DNA of 45,677 nucleotides, from positions 1-45,677 of the forward strand of contig CALFJB010000048.1 of NCBI GenBank assembly GCA_937877565.1, read 5' to 3'. Positions 8,338 through 15,250 of the stretch are shown in pieces. This DNA comes from an uncultured Selenomonadales bacterium (GTDB lineage: Bacteria > Bacillota > Negativicutes > Selenomonadales > Selenomonadaceae). Position numbers and translations under genes: made by a program. Numbering within the stretch: position 1 is the first letter of the stretch; each line of letters begins with the position of its first letter. The notes under the pieces are model-generated. The model saw nothing but the letters and a program-made list of their open reading frames with translations, ran no database searches and was not told the origin of the DNA.

Positions 8338-8397
8338 ATTTCATTTTGCCGGAATTAAAGCACGGGATTGAAATTTTGCTTGGAGATGATTCAAATT

Positions 8398-8539
8398 GTG
8401 GACACTGAAAAAATTTCGTTGCTGATAATTGCGGGCGGCAAAAGTTCAAGGCTCGGCGAAGATAAAAGATTTATAAAAATCGGCGGCTCAAAATTTTTCT
8501 GAAATATTTTTGTGCGTCGAAAGTGAAACTCGCCAATAA
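8398..8539 (+). pseudogene. mobA: MobA (Mo-molybdopterin guanylyltransferase), N-terminal fragment
   Basis: GTG 8398 begins a frame reading ISLLIIAGGKSSRLGEDKRF and IKIGG. This is the nucleotide-binding start of MobA-type guanylyltransferases (LAGGxSxRMGxDK). It hits TGA at 8500; a shifted frame (SEIFLCVESETRQ) continues to a stop at 8537. About 45 of about 200 residues are left. The piece is followed at once by a mobB-like remnant. Confidence 0.8.
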
Positions 8540-8562
8540 AAAAACTTGCCGCGCAGTAAAAC

Positions 8563-8872
8563 GCCAAAATTTTAGTTGACGAAATACAAAACGCGGGCGC
8601 AAAAAGTGTGGCGGTAGTTTCGCCGAATGGATTTTTTGGGTTTCAGAAAACTGACGAACGCGAAAATTTTTTACACGTGGCTGAAAAATTTGATAACGTG
8701 GATTTAATTTTGACTGAAAGCAGGACGCACGGAATTTTCCCCGCGTTATCACTTTGGCGCGGCAAAGGCGAAGTTATTACTGATGAAAAAGTTGCGGCGA
8801 TTTTTTCAAGCGAAATTCAACCTGCGGCAGATTTTTTTCAAACAGATTTAAATGACGTTGAAACAGCGGCTT
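8563..8872 (+). pseudogene. mobB: MobB-like molybdopterin-guanine dinucleotide adapter, fragment
   Basis: The frame reads NAGAKSVAVVSPNGFF, TDERENFLHVAEKFDNVDLI, LTESRTHGIFPALSLWR and DEKVAAIFSSE. This is the pattern of the MobB GTP-binding adapter after its P-loop, where DxxxxEGxK/RxxxxP follows Walker B. The N-terminal P-loop half is missing. The frame runs without a stop into an unrelated methyltransferase tail at about 8868, indicating a deletion that joined two genes. Confidence 0.7.
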
Positions 8873-9104
8873 ATAATGAAATTTGGCGCGTACTGAAACG
8901 CGGCGTTTTTTTTGCGGCAGTCTGTATGTAACTGGGCAAAATTGGCGCACGGATTTATTTGTTAAAAATTTTTGTGTATGGCGCGGCTTTTTCACTCCGC
9001 CTTTTGAAAATTTGCAAAGTTTGAAAGAAAAACTTGAAACGCTTTACAGCGAAGTTAAAATTTCCAACGTTCAATCTTTCGCCGGTTTCATCTGCCGCAA
9101 ATAA
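8868..9104 (+). pseudogene. Class I SAM methyltransferase, C-terminal fragment
   Basis: After the mobB piece comes YNEIWRVLKRG, the helix typical of UbiE/Methyltransf_11 proteins. A T8 run breaks the frame, and FCGSLYVTGQNWRTDLFVKN then RGFFTPPFENLQSLKEKL continues in the next frame to 9104. The SAM-binding first half is absent. The protein ends back to back with the minus-strand Crp/Fnr remnant. Confidence 0.7.
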
Positions 9105-9690
9105 TTATTCAATGTTGCAAATTTTTTTACCGCAATTTTCACACTGAATTTCATTTTTCAGAAAGTCAATATCTTTTATGAAAATCAAGCCGCCGCGCAT
9201 TTCTATAATATTTTGGCGGCGCAATTCGCCCAACGTTCGATTTAAACTTTCTCGCGCAGTGGCTGAATAATTTGCAAGTTCCTGATTTGTAAGTGGCACT
9301 GAAATTAAAATTCCGTCGTCAAACTTTTCGCCGTAACTGTTGGCAAGCCGAATTAAAGTTGAATATAACGCGCCTTTTTTCCGTACAAAAGTAAATCCCG
9401 AAATTTTGAATGTTGTTTTCTCACATGCTGCCCAATAATTTTTAAAAGACTAATCGCCAACGAAGGCAAGGTAACTGTGGAGCGTCGGAAGTTCAATGGC
9501 GTTAAAAATGTACACGGGATTTTCTTCATACAGCGGCAATTCGCTAATGATACTGCTTTTAGTTGCAAGCCGTAACGAAAGAACGCGCCCGCTTTCTGCG
9601 TACTTCGTTATAAAAATTTTCCCCGAAATTATGGGCAGTACCGACAATTTTAACTTTGATTTTAATTTGGGTATTTATGGACAATTTGCC
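9105..9690 (-). pseudogene. Crp/Fnr-family transcriptional regulator, frameshifted
   Basis: Three overlapping minus-strand frames reconstruct one protein. The first reads VLPIISGKIFITKYAESGRV and EENPVYIFNAIELP (cyclic-nucleotide-binding-like sensor domain). The second reads LLKIIGQHVRKQHSKFRDLL (dimer helix). The third reads LTNQELANYSATARESLNRT and LGELRRQNIIEM (helix-turn-helix), with a C-terminal CENCGKKICNIE. One break is a missing A in an A6 run near 9380; another lies near 9450. In many anaerobes Crp/Fnr proteins of this kind control nitrate or NO genes, which fits the location. The N-terminus is not clear because moaC remains run into it from the other strand. Confidence 0.82.
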
Positions 9691-10069
9691 AATTACTAAA
9701 CAAAGTCCAAAAAGTAAGGTGATTGAAAAAGACACGTCAAAAAAGGGCGACGTTTTGGGCGTGGCAAGAATTGCCGGAATTATGGCGGCTAAAAAAACTT
9801 CTAAAGTTATTCCGCTGTGTCATTCCTTGCCAATTACTCATTGCAAAATTGATTTTAAAATGCTTGCCGAAGAATTCGCCGTTGAATTTTCGGCAACCGT
9901 TAAAGTTGACGGTAAAACCGGCGTGGAAATGGAGGCACTTCACGCGGTTAGCGTTGCACTTTTGACGATTTACGATATGTGCAAAGCCGTTGATAAACGA
10001 ATGAAAATTCAAAATATCCATTTATCTGAAAAAAGCGGCGACAAAAGTGGAGCGTTCAGTTGGCAATAA
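9677..10069 (+). pseudogene. moaC: Cyclic pyranopterin monophosphate synthase MoaC, 5'-truncated
   Basis: From KKGDVLGVARIAGIMAAKKT onward the frame is typical MoaC: IPLCHSLPITH (normally CHPL), TGKTGVEMEALHAVS, IYDMCKAVDKRM and the C-terminal EKSGDKSG. The KGD, CH, EME and DMCK active-site elements are present. The first 40-50 residues (the conserved MVDVxxKxxTxRxAxA region) are absent; codons before about 9740 do not look like MoaC and overlap the opposite-strand Crp/Fnr remnant. There is no convincing ribosome binding site. MoaC normally converts the 8-oxo-GTP-derived intermediate to cPMP. A truncated product is probably inactive, but this is the least damaged of the Mo genes. Confidence 0.75.
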
Positions 10070-10091
10070 AATTAAATTTGCTTTATAACGC

Positions 10092-12344
10092 CTAAATTTC
10101 AATTTCTGCCAAAAGTTCCTCAAGCCGCGCAACGATTCTTTCTTGTTCGGCAAGTGGCGGCAACGGAATTATCAATAGTGCAATTCTTTTAATTGCAAGT
10201 TTTGGTTGTCCAACTTTCGTTGTATTTTCGGTAATTTGTTGCTGTAAAAATTCTGACATAAGAGCAAACTTTAACCAATATTTATTCAAATTATTAAAAA
10301 CTAATTTATCTGCATTTTCTGTTAGGTTCGCGCCGTCAAATTCTTGCGGCACAATTCCAACTCGTCCTATTGTTCCGGCACAAGTAATATAAACGTCGCT
10401 AGAATTTATGATGTAATTTTTAATGCTACTATAAATATTGTCTGGCACGTAGTGAATATCATTAGAAAGAACGGCTCCATTTTGCATATCGGCAACACGA
10501 ATATATTTATGCGCCGTTTCAATAGTAGTCAATTTATAGCCGACTGGAATACGTTTACCGCCTTTTATTTGAACAATATCGCCGAGCCGTACCCACTGCC
10601 AATTTTCGGGAATATCAAAGGGAATTTCATCAGGAGAAATTGGCGGTAATGGTGGCGCGGCTTTAATTTTTTTCTGCTTAATCAATTTAGCTTTTTCATT
10701 TTGAATGTTTTTGAGTAAATCGCTTGCGTTACCGTCAGTTGGCAGTTGTTCAGAAAGTTTACCTTGAATGGCGGCTTGTAACAATGACGCTTTTATTTTT
10801 TGCGGAAATTCTTTTAAAATATTTGCCAATTCAAAGGCAGAATTATTGATATTATTGTTGGAACGGCGATTTAAATTTTTGCCTTTTAAAATTTCAGAAA
10901 TATCTTCAACTTGAGCTGTCAGGATTTTATTTAAATGGTTGAATCTTTCTTGAAAATCTTGAATAGTTTCAAATGGCGTTAAAATTTCCACGTCTTGCGA
11001 AGGATAGCCGCACAAATCCAAATCAAAATTTCTATCGGCAATTTCAGCGGCGGAAAAATCTTTAGCCTTAAAATTGCCCGTGTCGTCAGTGATAACGCGG
11101 CGATTGTCCCACCATTCTTGACAGGCGGCGAAATGTTCCAACTTCATCGGCTTTGACTTTGAAAAATGTTTGTAGCCATCAGGCATATCGACGCGGTAAA
11201 ACCAAATTTTTTCAGCCGTTTTAGTTTTGTCGAAAAATAAAATGTTGGTAGTAATGGAAGTGTAAGGAGCAAAAACACTTGCGGGAAGTCTGATAATAGT
11301 ATGCAAATTCAATTCTGTAACAAGTTTTTTCTTGAGAGCCAACTTTGCGCCGTCAGTGCCGAATAAAAAGCCGTCAGGAATAATGACAGCGGCGCGACCG
11401 CCTTGTTTCAGTCGGTAAATCATCAGCGCAATAAAAAGGTCGGCAGTTTCGCTACTTCGTAAATCGGCGGGAAAATTATTTTTAATGCTGTCAGATTCAG
11501 TGCCGCCGTAAGGTGGATTCATCACGATAACAGAAAATTTTTCGGTTTCCTTGTATTCGGTAATTTTGCGCTCCAAAGAATTGCCGTGAAAAATATTGGG
11601 CGTGTCGATACCGTGCAACAACATATTAGTTATAGCTAACAGGTAAGGGAGCGGCTTTTTCTCAATACCGAAAACACTTTGATTAAAAATCACGCGATCT
11701 TCAGCGGTTTTAATTTGTTTTTCAAGGGCGTTGAGATTGGAAGTCAGAAAACCGCCCGTACCGCAAGCAAAATCTGCAACAATTTCGCCAAGTTGCGGCT
11801 TGATTCTGTCAATAATAAAATCAGTAACGGCGCGGGGCGTGTAAAATTCGCCCGCGTTACCTGCACTTTGCAAGCTTTTTAAAATAGTTTCGTAAATTTC
11901 GCCGAGTGCGTGAATTTCGTCCAGCGTGTCCAGCTTAACTTCATTTATTTTGTTGATGAGTTCGCGCAATAAAACGCCGTCCTTCATATATTGGTTGGCG
12001 TCTTGAAAAACTAATTGCACAATGGCTTTTTTAATTGGCGTGTTTTCTTTAATCGGCAAACTTTTTAACGTTGGGAATAATTCTTCATTTACAAATTTTA
12101 AAAGATTATCGCCGGTTAAAGATTTACCGTCCTTGTTATCGACTGCCCAATTTCGCCAGCGCAAATTTTCGGGAATAATTGAAATATAATTGTCTTCTTC
12201 AACGTCCCAGTTATCTTCCTGCGCGTCGTAAATTTTCAAAAATAAAATCCACGTCATTTGCTCAATTCTTTGGGCGTCGCCGTTAATTCCGCTGTCGCCG
12301 CGCATTATATTTTGAATACTTTTAACAAAATTGCCTAAACTCAT
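10092..12344 (-). CDS. hsdM: Type I restriction-modification HsdM-HsdS fusion with a single TRD
   Basis: This is a 750-residue protein. Residues 1-490 are an HsdM N6-adenine methyltransferase: helical N-domain, SAM motif DFACGTGGF (191-199) and catalytic NPPYGG (276-281). Residues about 505-750 are HsdS-like: the conserved spacer SLLQAAIQGKLSEQLP, then NWQWVRLGDIVQIKGGKR and one target-recognition domain, ending PLPPLAEQERIVARLEELLAE. Normal HsdS has two TRDs. A half-S fused to M implies pairing of two fusion subunits and hence probably a symmetric target. The ATG lies one base downstream of the hsdR stop. The frame is complete with no damage. Confidence 0.93.
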   Translation of the reverse strand: MSLGNFVKSIQNIMRGDSGINGDAQRIEQMTWILFLKIYDAQEDNWDVEEDNYISIIPENLRWRNWAVDNKDGKSLTGDNLLKFVNEELFPTLKSLPIKENTPIKKAIVQLVFQDANQYMKDGVLLRELINKINEVKLDTLDEIHALGEIYETILKSLQSAGNAGEFYTPRAVTDFIIDRIKPQLGEIVADFACGTGGFLTSNLNALEKQIKTAEDRVIFNQSVFGIEKKPLPYLLAITNMLLHGIDTPNIFHGNSLERKITEYKETEKFSVIVMNPPYGGTESDSIKNNFPADLRSSETADLFIALMIYRLKQGGRAAVIIPDGFLFGTDGAKLALKKKLVTELNLHTIIRLPASVFAPYTSITTNILFFDKTKTAEKIWFYRVDMPDGYKHFSKSKPMKLEHFAACQEWWDNRRVITDDTGNFKAKDFSAAEIADRNFDLDLCGYPSQDVEILTPFETIQDFQERFNHLNKILTAQVEDISEILKGKNLNRRSNNNINNSAFELANILKEFPQKIKASLLQAAIQGKLSEQLPTDGNASDLLKNIQNEKAKLIKQKKIKAAPPLPPISPDEIPFDIPENWQWVRLGDIVQIKGGKRIPVGYKLTTIETAHKYIRVADMQNGAVLSNDIHYVPDNIYSSIKNYIINSSDVYITCAGTIGRVGIVPQEFDGANLTENADKLVFNNLNKYWLKFALMSEFLQQQITENTTKVGQPKLAIKRIALLIIPLPPLAEQERIVARLEELLAEIEI

Positions 12345-12345
12345 A

Positions 12346-14658
12346 TCAAGCCGCCTCGTAAATCAATTTTTTTAGTTCCAAAATAGTTTGCAGATAATTA
12401 TTTTTGCCGCCGAAAAGTTTAACGATACTTGCAGGACTGCCGAAACTTGAAAATGGCGAATTACGCAAAATTTGCGGGTTTTCAAGGTCGTCAATTCCGT
12501 TATCCTGATATTTATCAAGCAAAGCATTTAAAACTTTTTGGCAAGCGTCAGAGTATTTGTAAAGGTAGCCGCGTTTTTTGACATTTGCAACACGTTCCCG
12601 CCGCGTCAAAGGTTTTTTATCGTAAGCAATGTGCAAAATTAAATCGAAGTCGTCAAAAATTTCTTTGGACTTGCCGGAAATTTCGCGCAGTTCGTCAAGA
12701 AAAACGCCTTGAGTTATCAATTCTTCGATAATTGCGTTGGTTTTATCTGCCGCCGTCCATTCGCTGATAAAATTATTCAAAGTGGCGTAACGTTGCAAAA
12801 TATTTTTTCTGTTGTAGTCAGTCAAACTTTCAGTAATAAGTCTGCCGTCGTTGCCGATGTATTGAACGCGCTCATTTAAAATATTGACTTCAACGCCATT
12901 GACATAATATTTTTTGCGCGGCGTAGGTGGAATTGGCGGCGGATTTATTGGCGGATCTTCGCCTGTTTCAGTTTCAGAATTTTGTTCGCCGTCGTCATTG
13001 TCGATAATAACAACGGGCGTACCGTCAAAATCAGGGTCGGCGAATTGCCTTGTAGCGTTGCGAAAGTCCATTATCGTAAAAAAATATTTGTCGCAGTCGG
13101 GACGCAAACGAGTACCGCGCCCAATCATCTGCTTAAAAATTATTGGCGAATTAACCGCCTTATCAATAACAATCAATTTACAAGTTTTGCAGTCAACGCC
13201 CGTTGTCATCAATTCTGAAGTAGTTGCAATGGCAGGAAAATTTTCATTGGGATCAATAAAATAATCCAAAGATTTTTTGCCCGCGTCGTCGTCGCCTGTA
13301 ATTTTCATTATGTAATTTGGATGGTCTTTAACAATATCTTGATTTTCATTGTTTAAAGCAATTTTCATTCTTCCGGCGTGTTCAATATCGACGCAAAAAA
13401 CAATAGTCTTGCTGTACCTGCCGTTTTCTTTGAGCCATTGAGTAATACGTTTGGCGATTAACTTTGTGCGTTCCTCAATTACAAGAATTTTTTCAAAGTC
13501 AGATTGATTGAATAACACGTCAGGAATTAAATTGCCGTTTAAATCAGTCATACCGGGCGAAGGTCGCCAACCGTCTAAATCTTTGTCAATATTGATTCTG
13601 ATAACTTTGTAAGGCGCAAGAAAACCGTCTTCAATTCCTTGCCGCAAATTGTAAGTAAAAATTGGCTCGCCGAAATATTTTTGGTTGCTGATGTCAGTTG
13701 TTTCTTTAGGCGTTGCAGTTAGTCCAATATGTACAGCGCAGTTAAAATAGTCAAGAATTTTTCGCCATTCAGAATCCGCCTTCGCGCTGCCTCTGTGACA
13801 CTCGTCAACTATAATCAAGTCAAAAAATTCCGGCTTAAATTGTCTGAAAGGTTCTTCGCCGTCGTCGCCCGCCAACTGATGATACAAACTCATAAAAATT
13901 TCAAACGCACTATTCAAATTTTTATTTCCAACTTTGCACATAACTTTTGCAAACGGCTTAAAATCTTGCTGCATAGTTTGATCAATCAAAATATTTCTGT
14001 CAGCCAAATATAAAACTCTGCCGACGGTTTTAGACTTCATCAACTTCCAAACAATTTGAAAAGCGGTGTAAGTTTTGCCCGTACCTGTAGCCATAACAAG
14101 CAAAATTCGGCGTTGCCCTTTAGCCACTGCCGCAACAGTTTTATCAATCGCTATTCTTTGGTAATAGCGCGGCTTGCGGTCTTTTTCAAATGGATCGTAA
14201 TAATCAGGAATTAAAATGGCATCAATTTGTTTTTGAGTTAAGGATTTACCTTCAAGATAACGTTGCCACAATTCGGCTTGCGTTGGAAAATTATCAATGC
14301 TTAATTCACGTTCAATTCCAGTAAAAAAATCGTGTTCAATAAAGCCTTTGCCGTTGGAAGAATAGGAGAACGGAACTTTTAAAATTTGCGCGTAGTCCAT
14401 AGCTTGCTGAAGTCCCGCGTCAACAGTTTTGCTATATTTTTTCGCTTCAACAATCGCAAGTTGGATATTTTCTTTGTGAAGTAAATAATCAGCTTTTTTA
14501 ATTTGTCCGCGTGTAACTTTATTGCCGTGAACTATAACTTTTCCGGCAGTAAAAAAGTATTCCATACGAATATCATCTTTTAACCAGCCGGATTTTTCTA
14601 TTGCCGGTGTGATGTAGCGCAATTTAGTATCTTCTTCGCTTAATCCTTGAATACTCAT
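12346..14658 (-). CDS. hsdR: Type I restriction endonuclease subunit R (HsdR)
   Basis: 770 residues, the size of compact EcoKI-like or DEAD/DEAH type HsdR proteins. The N-terminal nuclease domain has D57 and E71-x-K73 (KKADYLL ... AIVEAKK), the PD-(D/E)xK core. The motor domain has Walker A MATGTGKT (189-196), DECH (285-288) and a 'GLTATP' motif. The second RecA domain shows IVFCVDIEHAGRM, and TTGVDCKTCKLIV and IGRGTRLRPDCDKYFF as motifs V-VI. The protein cleaves DNA after ATP-driven translocation when bound to the M/S complex. It is transcribed just before the hsdM-hsdS fusion. It appears intact. Confidence 0.95.
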   Translation of the reverse strand: MSIQGLSEEDTKLRYITPAIEKSGWLKDDIRMEYFFTAGKVIVHGNKVTRGQIKKADYLLHKENIQLAIVEAKKYSKTVDAGLQQAMDYAQILKVPFSYSSNGKGFIEHDFFTGIERELSIDNFPTQAELWQRYLEGKSLTQKQIDAILIPDYYDPFEKDRKPRYYQRIAIDKTVAAVAKGQRRILLVMATGTGKTYTAFQIVWKLMKSKTVGRVLYLADRNILIDQTMQQDFKPFAKVMCKVGNKNLNSAFEIFMSLYHQLAGDDGEEPFRQFKPEFFDLIIVDECHRGSAKADSEWRKILDYFNCAVHIGLTATPKETTDISNQKYFGEPIFTYNLRQGIEDGFLAPYKVIRINIDKDLDGWRPSPGMTDLNGNLIPDVLFNQSDFEKILVIEERTKLIAKRITQWLKENGRYSKTIVFCVDIEHAGRMKIALNNENQDIVKDHPNYIMKITGDDDAGKKSLDYFIDPNENFPAIATTSELMTTGVDCKTCKLIVIDKAVNSPIIFKQMIGRGTRLRPDCDKYFFTIMDFRNATRQFADPDFDGTPVVIIDNDDGEQNSETETGEDPPINPPPIPPTPRKKYYVNGVEVNILNERVQYIGNDGRLITESLTDYNRKNILQRYATLNNFISEWTAADKTNAIIEELITQGVFLDELREISGKSKEIFDDFDLILHIAYDKKPLTRRERVANVKKRGYLYKYSDACQKVLNALLDKYQDNGIDDLENPQILRNSPFSSFGSPASIVKLFGGKNNYLQTILELKKLIYEAA

Positions 14659-14670
14659 AAAAATGCCTCA

Positions 14671-15003
14671 TTATTCATTCAATTTACCTCCCAAAACTCC
14701 ACGCAGATAAAATTTGTAAAGATCAATTCCTATATCATAATCAATATCTGGAAAATCAGCCAGAGAATAAAGTTCAGATTGGAGCGTATTTGAATTTTTA
14801 GTTATAAAATAAATTTGCTCCTTCATATAATTTTCTAAATTCAGATGAAGGACGTTATGTGTAGTAAAAATAAATTGTCCCGTATGCTCACTGCCGTGAA
14901 TGAAAGAAAGAATTTCATCAGTGAATACAACTTTAGTCTGATAAACAATCTTGAAAATTTGTATAGCAAGCGGAAAGAAATCTCTTAGATTCAGAAGAAG
15001 CAA
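14671..15003 (-). pseudogene. C-terminal fragment of an AAA ATPase (AbiL/OLD-like, AAA_15/21)
   Basis: The 110-residue frame contains the end of an ABC/SMC-like ATPase: FPLAIQIFKIVY with VVFTDEILSFIH (Walker B, D-E), then GQFIFTTHN (H-loop/switch) and QIYFITKNSNTLQSELYSL-type C-terminal features. It ends 12 bases before the hsdR start. Related ATPases of the AbiL and OLD families are commonly found with restriction systems. The P-loop half is missing and no start with a good ribosome binding site is visible, so it is most likely the tail of a truncated defence ATPase. Confidence 0.65.
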
Positions 15004-15201
15004 TGGTAAAGATTTCTCACATTCATACTTTAGTTAAACGTTTGTGAACACACATTCTAAGTTTCATTGTTCAATCGTACAACAAAACTATTCATTAAAA
15101 AAAAAAACGAAATAAAGCTAATTCTTAGTCACAATCCAGAGTTTCAGAAATGTCTGAAATTTGATTTAAAAGTATTTGTACAACAAAATATATTTTTTTC
15201 G

Positions 15202-15234
15202 GAACAAAAAACTCTCAACCTTCTATGTTGAGAG
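15202..15234 (-). terminator. Rho-independent terminator of the ten-gene operon
   Basis: On the minus strand CTCTCAAC (15234-15227) pairs with GTTGAGAG (15219-15212), followed by a T6 run. It sits 17 bases beyond the last gene of the operon. No other strong terminator was seen inside 15251-28405. Confidence 0.85.
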
Positions 15235-15250
15235 CAAACTTGTCATTAAA

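Noticed and set aside
94..10069. Frameshifts as pure sequencing errors
   Set aside because: Many breaks are in homopolymers, but large colinear deletions and in-frame stops are also present, and 10-36 kb of similar composition contains long intact frames. Reads would be needed to exclude errors at single sites.
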